Positions 16,710 through 27,206 of a stretch of DNA of 64,000 bases are shown in pieces. Positions within the stretch are counted from its first letter, which is position 1. The number at the start of each line of letters is the position of its first letter. A program made the translations under genes and the position numbers. Under the pieces are notes generated by a model that made no database searches, was not told where the DNA came from, and worked only from the letters and a program-made list of their open reading frames with translations. Origin of the DNA: Paenibacillus contaminans (GTDB lineage Bacteria; Bacillota; Bacilli; Paenibacillales; NBRC-103111); the NCBI RefSeq assembly GCF_003285015.1, contig NZ_QMFB01000006.1:124001-188000 (forward strand). The letters run 5' to 3'.

Positions 16710-18350
16710 TCATAACCTGTACTTTTCCAACTCCAAAGTCTCCTCTTCGATCCGGCTGACGTCGATGCGCTCGAACAGCAGCTGAAGTCCGTTCACTTGT
16801 CTGTCACCCGGTACGGAAGCGAATGTCCAAGCCGGCTGCTCCAAAGCCAGAAAGCTACTTATTTTCCCACAAGAGAAAGGAAGGAAGGGCTGAAGCAGAT
16901 TTACCAAATTGGCGATGATTTGTACGCAAGTATGGAGCGTATCCCTGCAATCCTCCGGGTTTTCTTTAAGCTGCACCCAAGGCTTTCGTTCGTCGAAGGT
17001 TTTGTTCGCAAGGCGAATGGCGGCGAAAATCGACTCCAGCGCTTCTTTGAAATGTCCATTTTCAATAAGGAGTCCTGCATCCAGGTACAGCTTTTCGAGT
17101 ATCCGTTTCCACTCGCCGTCCGTTTTCCCGTGAGGCACGCGCCCGCCGAAAGATTTCCCGATAAAAGCCAGCGTCCGGTTAACGAAGTTTCCGAATGCGC
17201 CGAGCAGCTCGCCGTTGTGGCTATGAACAAATGCCCGCCACGAAAAATCAGCATCCCGTTTTTCCGGTCCGTTCGCAATCAGAAAATAACGGATGGAATC
17301 CGGTTCATAACGGCTCAGCATATCCGGCACCCAAACGGCCCAATTGCGGCTTGTTGAAAATTTTTTGCCTTCCAGTGTCATGTACTCGCTGGAAATGATG
17401 CGATCCGGGACATGCAAGCCGCCGACGCCAAACAAAATCGCAGGCCAAATCAGCGTGTGAAAGGGCACATTATCTTTGCCGTGCACGTAATAAGCCGTAA
17501 TCTCCCCGCCGCCGTCCTGCCAAAAAGCTTCCCAGCTTCCGCTAGTCTCCGCCGCCCATTGCTTGCTCGCCGACAAATAACCGCTGACCGCTTCGATCCA
17601 AACGTAAATCTTTTTGCCTTCGAAGCCTTCGAGCGGAATGTCGACGCCCCAATCCAAATCTCTTGTCGCCGCGCGATCCATAAGTCCTTCTTCCAAATAA
17701 CGTTCGGTTAACTGGACGGCATTCGTTCTCCAATCCGGATGGTTCCCTACGTAAGCAGCCAATTCTTCCTGCAAGCGGGAGAGGGCAAGGTAAAAGTGCT
17801 CGGCAGGGCGCTCGACAGGGGGATTGCCGCAAATTTTACAGGCTCTGTCGGACAGATCGGCCGGATCCAGCAGCGTAGAGCAATAATCGCATTGATCGCC
17901 GCGCGCACGGTTTCCGCATACGGGACAGGTTCCTTCCACATAGCGGTCCGGCAAAAACCGGCCGTCCGTTTCGCAATATGTTTGCTGAACGGTTTTGGGA
18001 TACAAATACCCGTTTTCCAGCAGCCGGAGGAACAACTCTTGTACGACGCAATGATGAAATTCCTGATCCGTACGCGTATACAAATCGTACGAGAAGCCGA
18101 GCTTCCGAAAGCATTCGAGAAATTCCCGATGATATCGAGCGGCAATGTCGCCCGGCGAAATGCCCTCTTGAACGGCTTGAACCGCGACCGGCGTGCCGTG
18201 GCAGTCGCTTCCCGATACGTACAGTACGTTCTCCCCCTTAGCGCGGTAATAACGGGCCAAAACATCACCCGGCAATAAACTTGCCACCCGTCCCAAATGC
18301 AGGGACCCATTCGCATAAGGCCATGCTCCGCCGATAAAAATAGCCGCCAT
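16710..18350 (-). CDS. metG: Methionyl-tRNA synthetase (short, two-knuckle type)
   Basis: 546 residues from ATG 18350, with AAGGAGG upstream; an earlier in-frame ATG lies within the leader. HIGH motif [11 protein letters not shown], then GSDCHGTPV. The zinc insert has CPVC, CDYC and CKIC pairs. The KMSKS equivalent is [11 protein letters not shown]. Charges tRNA-Met with methionine. Usual Bacillales MetG is about 650-665 residues with a single knuckle and a C-terminal EMAP-type tRNA-binding domain; this protein lacks that domain and resembles the second, E. coli/archaeal-like class. It is therefore probably a paralogue of the housekeeping enzyme. A complete T-box leader precedes it. Confidence 0.88.
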   Translation of the reverse strand: MAAIFIGGAWPYANGSLHLGRVASLLPGDVLARYYRAKGENVLYVSGSDCHGTPVAVQAVQEGISPGDIAARYHREFLECFRKLGFSYDLYTRTDQEFHHCVVQELFLRLLENGYLYPKTVQQTYCETDGRFLPDRYVEGTCPVCGNRARGDQCDYCSTLLDPADLSDRACKICGNPPVERPAEHFYLALSRLQEELAAYVGNHPDWRTNAVQLTERYLEEGLMDRAATRDLDWGVDIPLEGFEGKKIYVWIEAVSGYLSASKQWAAETSGSWEAFWQDGGGEITAYYVHGKDNVPFHTLIWPAILFGVGGLHVPDRIISSEYMTLEGKKFSTSRNWAVWVPDMLSRYEPDSIRYFLIANGPEKRDADFSWRAFVHSHNGELLGAFGNFVNRTLAFIGKSFGGRVPHGKTDGEWKRILEKLYLDAGLLIENGHFKEALESIFAAIRLANKTFDERKPWVQLKENPEDCRDTLHTCVQIIANLVNLLQPFLPFSCGKISSFLALEQPAWTFASVPGDRQVNGLQLLFERIDVSRIEEETLELEKYRL

Positions 18351-18399
18351 CCAAGTTTTCCTCCTTTTAATGAAATCACAGAACGTATTGGACAAACAC

Positions 18400-18690
18400 A
18401 AAAAGCCCTCATCCCAAAGGGACGAGAGCTGTGCTCACGCGGTACCACCCAATTTCATCAAAGTCTTGCGACATTCACCTCTTCAGGTACGACGCAGCGA
18501 GCGTTTATACCCTAGCACGTTAACGGATGCGGGATCCGGCGCAGCCTACCGCCTAATGAGGCTTCGATGCGCAACTCCGAGGCCATGTTCCCAAGATCGG
18601 TCTTTACTCCTTTTCAGCGGCCGGAGCTCTCTGCAAAAGACGTTGTCCTGGTACTCTTATCTTCATCGTTTTTATCTGAATATTCAATTT
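18400..18690 (-). ncRNA. T-box leader of the methionyl-tRNA synthetase gene
   Basis: Read on the minus strand: an AGAGTA-type stem I start, AGAGAG, a GCTGAAAAGG region, then ATG in GGGAACATGGCC (18586-18584) as likely Met specifier. The conserved T-box GGGTGGTACCGCG lies at about 18437-18450. A terminator stem (GCTCTCGTCCC with GGGATGAGGGC) and TTTTTG end near 18400. Uncharged tRNA-Met would stabilise the antiterminator and allow transcription of metG. Confidence 0.9.
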
Positions 18691-18696
18691 ATTGGC

Positions 18697-18725
18697 ATTA
18701 TACGGAAACGAACGAAGGATGTCAA
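18697..18725 (-). promoter_or_regulatory. Consensus sigma-A promoter of the T-box-metG unit
   Basis: On the minus strand TTGACA (18725-18720), exactly 17 bases, then TATAAT (18702-18697): a perfect consensus promoter placing the start of the leader near 18690. Confidence 0.85.
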
Positions 18726-18841
18726 GAAGATCTGCCTATGTATCCGCGGGAGATGATAGTGAAACAGCAGCGGCTTTTATGCGAGCGTTGTGGTAAACTT
18801 AACGAATGATTTTTCTTAGGACAGGGGAGGGGCAGACAAAC

Positions 18842-19393
18842 GTGAAAAGCTTGCTCGTAACAGGCTATAAAGCCTCGGAGCTGGGCATTTTCTCGCTTAA
18901 GCATCCGGGCATACGTATCATCAAAAAAGCGCTGAAAAGCCGCATCGCCGCATTGCTTGACGAAGGGCTCGAGTGGGTCATCGTGAGCGGCCAATGGGGA
19001 GTGGAGCTATGGGCGGCGGAAACGGCGATCGAGATGAAGGAGCAGGGATATCCCCTGCAGCTTGCGGTTATTACACCTTTCCTCGAGCAGGAGGAAAACT
19101 GGAGCGAGGAAAAGCAGAACGTATACAGGCAGGTGCTGGCGGGTGCCGACTACGTGAACAGCGTCACCAAGAGCAAATATAGCGGACCGTGGCAGTTCAG
19201 GGCGAGAGACCAGTTTTTGCTGCGGAACTCCGACGCGCTGCTGCTCGTCTATGATGAGGAGAACGACGGCTCGCCGAAATTTATCAAGGAGCAGGCGCTG
19301 CGTCAGGCCGGCACGGAAAACTACCCGATCTTCAGCATTAACGCGAACGATCTGCAAAATACGGCCGATGAAGAGACGTTGTATCGGGATTGA
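18842..19393 (+). CDS. ypsA: YpsA family protein (DUF1273, SLOG superfamily)
   Basis: 183 residues from GTG 18842, placed after AGGGGAGGGG; the longer frame from 18806 would put the start before this ribosome site. MKSLLVTGYKASELGIF, VIVSGQWGVELWAAE, YPLQLAVITPFLEQEENW and YVNSVTKSKYSGPWQF are hallmark YpsA segments. SLOG proteins bind nucleotide-like ligands in a Rossmann-type fold. In B. subtilis YpsA affects cell division and resistance to oxidative stress; the biochemical role is unknown. Single gene, divergent from metG. Confidence 0.9.
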   Translation: MKSLLVTGYKASELGIFSLKHPGIRIIKKALKSRIAALLDEGLEWVIVSGQWGVELWAAETAIEMKEQGYPLQLAVITPFLEQEENWSEEKQNVYRQVLAGADYVNSVTKSKYSGPWQFRARDQFLLRNSDALLLVYDEENDGSPKFIKEQALRQAGTENYPIFSINANDLQNTADEETLYRD

Positions 19394-19425
19394 TTGAGTC
19401 GGCATGAAAGGAACGGAGCGACAAT

Positions 19426-20067
19426 ATGGTACAGCAGCAAAAACCGGTGACAATGAAGGATACGGCCTATGAGGCCATCAAAACGCGGATCGTAAACGGC
19501 GAGTGGGAGGGCGGCACGTTCCTTACCGAAAAATATTTGAGCGAGCTGCTGCAAATGAGCAAAACGCCGATCCGCTCGGCGCTCGACAGACTGGAAATGA
19601 TGGGGCTGGTCAAGCTGTCGCCGAAGCAGGGCATTATCGTCCAGTACATGTCGCTCAAAAAGGTGCTTGAGGTGTACGAGCTGCGTCTCGCGCTGGAAAC
19701 GTTTGCGGCTGTCAGGCTGACGGGAAAGCTGTCGGCATCCATTTTGCAGCGGATCGATGAAAATTTGGACAAGCAGGAAGCCGCGATCCGAAGCAACGAC
19801 ATTAACGGATACACGTATCTCGACCGTGAGTTTCACGAGCTGCTCGTCTCGGGGCTGGACAATGCGGAGTTCGACGACGCGATGTCGCGCATGCAGGACA
19901 AATTTATGATGGCGCTGAAGGCGGGGTTTATTAAAAACCGCGAAAGACTGTGGGGCAGCCATAAGGAGCATCGTCGCATAGCGGAAGCGTATAAGGGGGA
20001 CGATCCTGCCGTTACGGAGAAGCTGGTTGCCGAGCATATCGAGCTTGTGAAAGCCGTTATGCTGTAG
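19426..20067 (+). CDS. GntR-family regulator, FCD (FadR) subfamily
   Basis: 213 residues. The N-terminal winged helix (AYEAIKTRIVNGEWEGGTFL, SELLQMSKTPIRSALDRLEM) is followed by an all-helical FCD domain with YELRLALETFAAVRL and the metal/ligand residues in LDREFHELLVSG and the C-terminal AEHIEL. Family members sense sugar acids or carboxylates and repress adjacent catabolic genes. It heads the dehydratase-dehydrogenase cluster, with a TGTATACA palindrome between it and the next gene. Confidence 0.87.
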   Translation: MVQQQKPVTMKDTAYEAIKTRIVNGEWEGGTFLTEKYLSELLQMSKTPIRSALDRLEMMGLVKLSPKQGIIVQYMSLKKVLEVYELRLALETFAAVRLTGKLSASILQRIDENLDKQEAAIRSNDINGYTYLDREFHELLVSGLDNAEFDDAMSRMQDKFMMALKAGFIKNRERLWGSHKEHRRIAEAYKGDDPAVTEKLVAEHIELVKAVML

Positions 20068-20086
20068 CTTTTTCTCTTATCCATCA

Positions 20087-20094
20087 TGTATACA
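20087..20094. promoter_or_regulatory. TGTATACA palindrome, possible GntR operator
   Basis: A perfect 8-base palindrome (inside CATGTATACAAG) lies in the 109-base gap between the GntR gene and the dehydratase gene. FCD-type operators often contain a TnGTnnnACnA core, which it partly fits. Confidence 0.35.
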
Positions 20095-20176
20095 AGTTAG
20101 ACATATTGAATATCCGACAACCTCTATGGTAATTTAAAGCTACTTAAACTATCGCCATAATTTGGGGGGGACAAGG

Positions 20177-21322
20177 TTGAAAATCGTTGATATCGAAACG
20201 TATATCGTAGGAAACCCATGGAAAAATTGGCTGTTCGTCAAAGTGCGGACGGATGAGGGCATTGAAGGTATCGGAGAAGGGACGCTTAACGGCTTTGCCA
20301 AGACGGTGGAGGCTGCCGTTCACGAGCTGAAGCATCTCGTTATCGGAATGGATCCGTTTGACGTCGAAACGATCGGACTGCGGTTGTTCCGCGATGTTTA
20401 CTCGGACGGCGGGCAAATTCAGGGCTCGACGCTGGCCGCAATCGAGACGGCTTGCTGGGACATTATGGGCAAGGCGACCGGGAAGCCGATCTACAAGCTG
20501 CTGGGCGGACGCTGCCATGACAAGCTGCGCTGTTACGCGAACGGCTGGTACAGAGGCGCTAGAACGCCGGAGAACTTTTACGAGAAAGCGAAGCAGGTGG
20601 TTGCCAAAGGCTATACCGCGCTGAAGTTCGATCCGTTCGGTGCCGCGTGGCGCACGGTGGATCGCAGCGATTTCACCCTCGCGATCGATATTATTGCCGC
20701 CGTACGCGATGCGGTCGGTCCGGATCGGGACATTTTGATCGAAGGCCATAACCGGTTCACCGTGCATACTGCGCTGCAGTTCGCCGATGCCATGGCGGTC
20801 TACAAGCCGGCGTGGTTCGAGGCTCCGGTACCGCCTCAGCACATCTCTTCCATGGTAGAAGTGGCGAGAAGAAGCCCGGTTCCGGTCGCGTGCGGGGAAG
20901 ATTACTATTGCCGCGAGCAGTTCGCGGAGCTGCTGAAGCATGATGCGGTCCATATCATTCAGTTGGAGCCGCAATTTCTCGGGATTTCAGCCTCCAAACA
21001 AATTTGCGGCATGGTGCATGCCCACAACGGGGTTATCGCGCCGCACAGCGCGCAAGGTCCGATTTGCTCCGTCGTATGCGCCCATTTGAATATGGCGACG
21101 CCGAACTTTTATATGCATGAAATATTCGACGAGTTCAACGAGCCGTGGGAAGAGCATATTCTTCAGCCGGCCATGCGCGTAGAGAACGGCTATTTGCAGC
21201 CTCCCGACAGACCGGGCCTCGGCGTCGAGCTGAATCTGGAGGAAGTATCCAAGCATCCGTATCAAGCGGGAAATTGGCTGCCGCTGTTTAAACAAGGCTG
21301 GGAAAAAAGAGAAAGCAACTAG
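20177..21322 (+). CDS. Mandelate racemase/enolase-superfamily sugar-acid dehydratase
   Basis: 381 residues from TTG 20177 after GGGGGGGACAAGG. N-terminal capping domain (VDIETYIVGNPWKNWLFVKV), then the TIM barrel. ALKFDPFG carries the second-strand lysine. EGHNRF, EAPVPP and GEDYYCR supply metal ligands, and APHSAQGPICS lies near the end. The closest familiar pattern is galactonate dehydratase-like (GalD) proteins of the superfamily, which remove water from aldonates to give 2-keto-3-deoxy acids. Tight spacing to the downstream dehydrogenase (19 bases) supports a sugar-acid pathway. The specific substrate is inferred only to class level. Confidence 0.82.
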   Translation: MKIVDIETYIVGNPWKNWLFVKVRTDEGIEGIGEGTLNGFAKTVEAAVHELKHLVIGMDPFDVETIGLRLFRDVYSDGGQIQGSTLAAIETACWDIMGKATGKPIYKLLGGRCHDKLRCYANGWYRGARTPENFYEKAKQVVAKGYTALKFDPFGAAWRTVDRSDFTLAIDIIAAVRDAVGPDRDILIEGHNRFTVHTALQFADAMAVYKPAWFEAPVPPQHISSMVEVARRSPVPVACGEDYYCREQFAELLKHDAVHIIQLEPQFLGISASKQICGMVHAHNGVIAPHSAQGPICSVVCAHLNMATPNFYMHEIFDEFNEPWEEHILQPAMRVENGYLQPPDRPGLGVELNLEEVSKHPYQAGNWLPLFKQGWEKRESN

Positions 21323-21341
21323 AAGAGAGGCGGAAACGAAT

Positions 21342-22355
21342 ATGAGTACAACAATGAAAGCGCTTGTTTATGAAGGTCCACGCATTATGGAAATGCGCAA
21401 TGTCCCGATTCCGGTTCCGGAAGCGGACGAGGTGCTTATCCGGGTAGAGCAGGCAGGAATATGCGGCTCGGAATTGAGCGGGTATTTGGGGCATAATTCG
21501 CTTAGAAAGCCTCCGCTCATTATGGGACATGAATTTTCGGGAACGGTTGAAGCCTCCGGCAGCAGCGCAAAGCGCTTTGGCAATGGCGACCGGGTAACCG
21601 TGAATCCGCTGCTTTCTTGCGGAAGCTGCTCGTTCTGCATTAGAGGTAACGGACATTTATGTCCGAGCCGCAAGCTGCTTGGCGCAGGCAAGCCAGGCGC
21701 GTTCGCGGAATGGATCGTCGTGCCGGAACGGAACGTTTATCGCCTTGAAGATCATGTAAGCTTCGAGGAAGGCGCGATGGCCGAGCCGTTTGCGGTGGCG
21801 GTACACATAACCGAGCTGCTGCGTTTGGCGCCTGACGACAGGCTGCTTATTGCAGGGGCGGGCCCGATCGGGATGCTCGTGCTGCAGGCTGCGCGCCAAT
21901 ACGGCGTAACGGACATTGCCGTGCTTGATATTAATCCGGAGCGGCTCAATATTATTCGCGACCTGGGCGGAGTTGCGGCGGAATCCTATGAGGCATTGCC
22001 CGAAGAGTGGACGAAAACCGGCTTCGACGCCGCCGTCGATGCGGTAGGACTAGGCGTAACCAGACGCCAATGCATCAACTCGGTACGTGCGGGCGGGAAA
22101 GTCGTTTTCTCGGGACTTCACGAAGCGGACAGCGCATTGCCAGTAAATACGGCGGTTCGCAACGAAGTGACGATGACCGGTGCGTTCGCTTACTCGAGCG
22201 CGGATTTTGAGAGAGCTCTGCAGTGGATCGGCAAAGGCAAAATGAACATGCTGCCTTGGACCGTTAAATACCCGCTTGAGCAAGGCGCTGAATGCTTTGA
22301 GAAACTGCTTAACGCTCCGGGTAAAATCGCAAAAATTTTGCTTACCTTAAAATAG
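21342..22355 (+). CDS. Zinc-dependent alcohol dehydrogenase (MDR family)
   Basis: 337 residues, with AGAGAGGCGG upstream. GICGSELSGYLG and MGHEFSGTVE carry the catalytic zinc ligands. The structural zinc site is CGSCSFCIRGNGHLC. The Rossmann motif is AGAGPIGMLVLQAA. The layout matches polyol and sugar-acid dehydrogenases of the medium-chain family (sorbitol, galactitol-1-phosphate, L-idonate types), oxidising a secondary alcohol with NAD(P). Second enzyme of the GntR-headed cluster. Confidence 0.87.
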   Translation: MSTTMKALVYEGPRIMEMRNVPIPVPEADEVLIRVEQAGICGSELSGYLGHNSLRKPPLIMGHEFSGTVEASGSSAKRFGNGDRVTVNPLLSCGSCSFCIRGNGHLCPSRKLLGAGKPGAFAEWIVVPERNVYRLEDHVSFEEGAMAEPFAVAVHITELLRLAPDDRLLIAGAGPIGMLVLQAARQYGVTDIAVLDINPERLNIIRDLGGVAAESYEALPEEWTKTGFDAAVDAVGLGVTRRQCINSVRAGGKVVFSGLHEADSALPVNTAVRNEVTMTGAFAYSSADFERALQWIGKGKMNMLPWTVKYPLEQGAECFEKLLNAPGKIAKILLTLK

Positions 22356-22379
22356 AAAACACGGAAGCGGGGACATCGG

Positions 22380-23147
22380 ATGGTCTGGCATGACAAAGTG
22401 GTTGTAGTGACGGGCGGAGGCAGCGGAATCGGTCAAGCGGTTTGCCGCCGCTTTGCCGCGGAAGGTGCTAAGGTGGCGGTCATCGGACGTACGCTGTCCA
22501 AATGCGAGAATACGGCGGCCGAAATCGCCGCGGCAGGCGGTACGGCTTTCGCTGTTCAAGCGGATGTAGCCGTGGAAGAGGAAGTGAAACAGGCGATTCG
22601 CAGCGTCATGGACCGTTTCGGCAAAATTGACGTTCTCGTCAACAATGCGGCGGTTTGTCCGCAAATCAAGCTGACCGACATGTCCTTTAGCCAGTGGAAC
22701 GAGGTAATCGGCTGCAATCTCGGCTCGATTTTTCTGGCGTGCCGCGAGGTGATCCCTCATATGCTGGAGGCCGCAGGAGGCGCCATCGTCAATCTCAGCT
22801 CCGTGCATGCGCTCGCTACTTCGGAAGGTTATGCGGCTTACGCCGCAGCCAAGGGCGGAATCGTCTCCATGACGAGAGCGGTCGCGCTGGATTACGCGAA
22901 GAACAACATCCGCGTCAACGCCGTGCTGCCGGGGGCCGTTCATACGCCGATGCTCGAGTCGAGCGTCAAGAAGCTGGACGACGACAAAGCAAACATCATG
23001 CAAATATGGAATGACGCCCAACCGATCGGACGTGTCGGCAAAGCGGAGGAGATCGCATCGGTCGTCCTTTTTGCCGCAAGCCCCGACAATTCCTTCATGA
23101 CCGGCGCGGTGTTGGTTGCGGACGGCGGCATGACGATCGATCTGTAG
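22380..23147 (+). CDS. Short-chain dehydrogenase/reductase (SDR)
   Basis: 255 residues, 24 bases after the alcohol dehydrogenase. Cofactor motif VVVTGGGSGIGQAV, NNAA (LVNNAAVCPQ) and the catalytic Ser-Tyr-Lys set (NLSSVHA, YAAYAAAKGG) define a classical SDR, NAD(P)-dependent. It ends with the usual FMTGAVLVADGGMTIDL. Third enzyme of the cluster, probably oxidising or reducing a keto-deoxy sugar acid or related polyol. Confidence 0.88.
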   Translation: MVWHDKVVVVTGGGSGIGQAVCRRFAAEGAKVAVIGRTLSKCENTAAEIAAAGGTAFAVQADVAVEEEVKQAIRSVMDRFGKIDVLVNNAAVCPQIKLTDMSFSQWNEVIGCNLGSIFLACREVIPHMLEAAGGAIVNLSSVHALATSEGYAAYAAAKGGIVSMTRAVALDYAKNNIRVNAVLPGAVHTPMLESSVKKLDDDKANIMQIWNDAQPIGRVGKAEEIASVVLFAASPDNSFMTGAVLVADGGMTIDL

Positions 23148-23237
23148 AAGGTTGTTCAAAAAGCCGGCTAGTGATCACGAAGATTCCTGGAGAGCTTATT
23201 CGACATTGAAACTGCATTCAAGTTCGTACTTTAACGC

Positions 23238-23882
23238 TCAGGTCCAGGTTCGTTTCAATTGCTCGCCATATTGGGCAAGAGCAGGGAAAAAGCTTTGAGA
23301 CGGCGCTTTCATGCCGGCCAGCAGACGGAGAAACAGCTGAATCGTATCTTGAACGAACGGAGGCATCCACCTCCGTTTATTTTTTTGCCAGGAAAGTCTG
23401 TAGACGGTATGAATAAACTGCTGTTCCATCTCGTTATTCCGAATGACACGGATCAGGTCCAGCAAAGCGTCTTTCTCATATGCGGCAAATCGCTCGCAGC
23501 GAGCCGTTTCGTCGGGTATTTGCAGGATCAGGCTGACGTTCGCTTCGCATTCGTTCCGCCACGCCTCCAATTCGATTCGTCTTGTCGCATACGCGGCGTT
23601 TACGGCATACAAAATTTGGCTGCACAGCATATCGATCAGATCCCCTACTTTCCTGGCGGAGTGATCGAGAATTAGTACGCCATGTTTAGGGACGATTTGA
23701 ACGTAGCCCTCCCATTCCAAACGCTGAAGCGCGGAGCGAACCGGCGTACGGCTCATATCGAGCGCTGCGCTTAAATAAACTTCCGACGTTACCGAGCCTT
23801 GGTCCAATTTGCCGCTGCCGATCCATTCGTGAATCGCCTCATAGGCGGCTTGCTGCAGAGATTCCTTGCGCTGCTGTGCCAT
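23238..23882 (-). CDS. GntR-family regulator
   Basis: 214 residues, with AGAGGTGCAGG before ATG 23882. Winged helix: AYEAIHEWIGSGKLDQGS, SAALDMSRTPVRSALQRLEW. The C-terminal all-helical half is FCD-like in length but lacks the clear Asp-His-His metal set seen in the GntR protein at 19426. It is convergent with the SDR gene and divergent from the oligoendopeptidase gene. Its target is unclear; it could control the sugar-acid cluster or the peptidase. Confidence 0.78.
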   Translation of the reverse strand: MAQQRKESLQQAAYEAIHEWIGSGKLDQGSVTSEVYLSAALDMSRTPVRSALQRLEWEGYVQIVPKHGVLILDHSARKVGDLIDMLCSQILYAVNAAYATRRIELEAWRNECEANVSLILQIPDETARCERFAAYEKDALLDLIRVIRNNEMEQQFIHTVYRLSWQKNKRRWMPPFVQDTIQLFLRLLAGMKAPSQSFFPALAQYGEQLKRTWT

Positions 23883-24084
23883 CCTGCACCTCTTGGGCTG
23901 CTAGTTTTTCGATTATTATACCATGGGAGAGCGGTATCGGCAGACAGGAATGCGGTTTTTCCGTTTTCGGTAGAGGAATTTATTGACCGTATGTAGAATA
24001 AATAATGTCGGGCTAATGGAGCGAGCTGCATATAATGAAGACATACGACAACTATATCTGTTAGCTGGAAAGGCGGAAAACTAC

Positions 24085-25872
<1,788 letters not shown>

Positions 25873-25938
25873 TGCAAGACCGAACGTTTCGCCAGAATAG
25901 GGGATGGATGTATCGCAGCTTCGTTACATTTCAAGAAA

Positions 25939-25963
25939 AAGGACGGTCGCGACGACCGTCCTT
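25939..25963. terminator. Bidirectional terminator between the peptidase and a small minus-strand gene
   Basis: A perfect 11-bp stem AAGGACGGTCG / CGACCGTCCTT with a 3-base loop. It is followed by CTTCTTC on the plus strand and by TTTTTC on the minus strand. Confidence 0.8.
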
Positions 25964-25967
25964 CTTC

Positions 25968-26081
25968 TTATAAAGTCTGACCCAGTATTTCGATAATGCT
26001 TTTCGCGACGAGGAACGGCACTGCAGCAAATCCGACTACACCGTAAAGCATCCCTTTGGCAACGGAACCTAATTGTTTCAC
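25968..26081 (-). CDS. 37-residue hydrophobic small protein
   Basis: On the minus strand GATAGGAG is followed after 9 bases by GTG 26081, giving 37 residues (MKQLGSVAKGMLYGVVGFAA, then VPFLVAKSIIEILGQTL). An ATG at 26090 directly abuts the ribosome site and would add three residues. A basic N-terminus and a single membrane-like helix at about 10-30 are visible. The stop codon is followed at once by a terminator hairpin with a T-run. Good ribosome site, uninterrupted hydrophobic design and own terminator argue for a real gene. I do not recognise the family. Confidence 0.55.
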   Translation of the reverse strand: MKQLGSVAKGMLYGVVGFAAVPFLVAKSIIEILGQTL

Positions 26082-26492
26082 AATGACCATCTCCTATCGT
26101 TAGTCTTTCTATTGTAAGAAAAGTCTGACAATTAATCTACGTAACATATATGCATATATGTAAAATGATACATATTATTCGCCGGATATTTCCTATATGT
26201 GCGAACAAACACGAAAAATAATTATCAAGGCAATGAGGAGATGACGGACCTAAGAATTAAAGCTTTTTACTATGAAATCGGCTAAACGGCTTAATAGCGG
26301 GCGCCACTTCACCGTATTGTCATAATAAACCGGCATTTCACGGACGCATTATGTTGAATGAGCAAGTCCTCATATGATATTTTTAGTCTAGCGGCAAGTA
26401 TATCGCGGAAAAAACGCTAAACCTACGGGAAACACCGGCGTTTCAAGCGCCGACAGGTTGAGGCAAACGCATCGCATCGGGAGTGAATAAGG

Positions 26493-26816
26493 ATGAAGCG
26501 AAAAGGACCGGTCCTTGCAATTGCCATTCTGGTCATTGCAATTTTATGTACGTTGTTCATAAACGTACAAGCGGCTCCGCCGGACGATACGCGGGTGGTT
26601 ATAGAGAAGACGCACAAAACGTACATAGCCCCCGTGTGCTTCGAGCAAGCGGAAACGACCAATAATTTGGCGGAGGCGACGTACGCCCAAGCGAAGGAGC
26701 TGCAATTCAAAGCGGAATCGAGCTGCACGGAAGAGGCGATGAAGCCGCATTCCGAAAAGTTGATTACGGTTATAGCGCATAAATTAGGCCTCGCAAACAG
26801 CAAATGGGACTGGTAG
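26493..26816 (+). CDS. Small exported protein of unknown function
   Basis: 107 residues, with GGGAGTGAATAAGG upstream. A signal peptide or anchor (PVLAIAILVIAILCTLFI, probable cleavage after VQA) is followed by about 80 polar residues with two cysteines (APVCFEQAE and ESSCTEEA) that could pair in the extracytoplasmic space. First gene of a short run with the next small membrane protein (gap 37 bases). Not recognised. Confidence 0.6.
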   Translation: MKRKGPVLAIAILVIAILCTLFINVQAAPPDDTRVVIEKTHKTYIAPVCFEQAETTNNLAEATYAQAKELQFKAESSCTEEAMKPHSEKLITVIAHKLGLANSKWDW

Positions 26817-26853
26817 CCCACTTGTCCCGGAGCGGAGTATGAAGGAGAGCGGA

Positions 26854-27165
26854 ATGATGAAGGAAGGCTGGCTTCGGCAATGGGAGCGCAAAAGGGAACT
26901 TGGCAAAAAAACGTACGTCCGCCGATACGGGCTTTTTTATTTCGGCATGGTAGCGGCCGTCGGGACCAGCTTGCTCGAGCTGGCTTTCTCGGCATCGATC
27001 GAGACGGCTTATTTAGTGGCGCGCTTCATCATTTTCCCCTTGTTCGGCATGATCGGGGCAAGCATCAGGTGGGAAGCGAACGAGAAAAAATATGCTGCAG
27101 CCGTTCAGCAAGCCGGACAAGCAGGCAAGGGAAAGAAGCCGGCGGCTAAAGGAACGAAGCATTGA
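26854..27165 (+). CDS. Small membrane protein of unknown function
   Basis: 103 residues from ATG 26854; GGAG lies 5 bases before it, and ATG 26857 is nearly as good. Two membrane segments (about 22-43 and 47-66: YGLFYFGMVAAVGTSLLEL and TAYLVARFIIFPLFGMIGA) are preceded by a basic N-terminus and followed by a Lys/Ala-rich tail (GKGKKPAAKG). Function unknown; it lies between a secreted small protein and an acetyltransferase. Confidence 0.6.
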   Translation: MMKEGWLRQWERKRELGKKTYVRRYGLFYFGMVAAVGTSLLELAFSASIETAYLVARFIIFPLFGMIGASIRWEANEKKYAAAVQQAGQAGKGKKPAAKGTKH

Positions 27166-27206
27166 TTTCGGGTAGACTGCAGTGAAGCATGCTGGAGGAA
27201 GCGACA

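Noticed and set aside
23983..24084. N-terminal extension of the oligoendopeptidase
   Set aside because: The extra 34 residues precede the conserved family start and have no ribosome site; ATG 24085 fits better.
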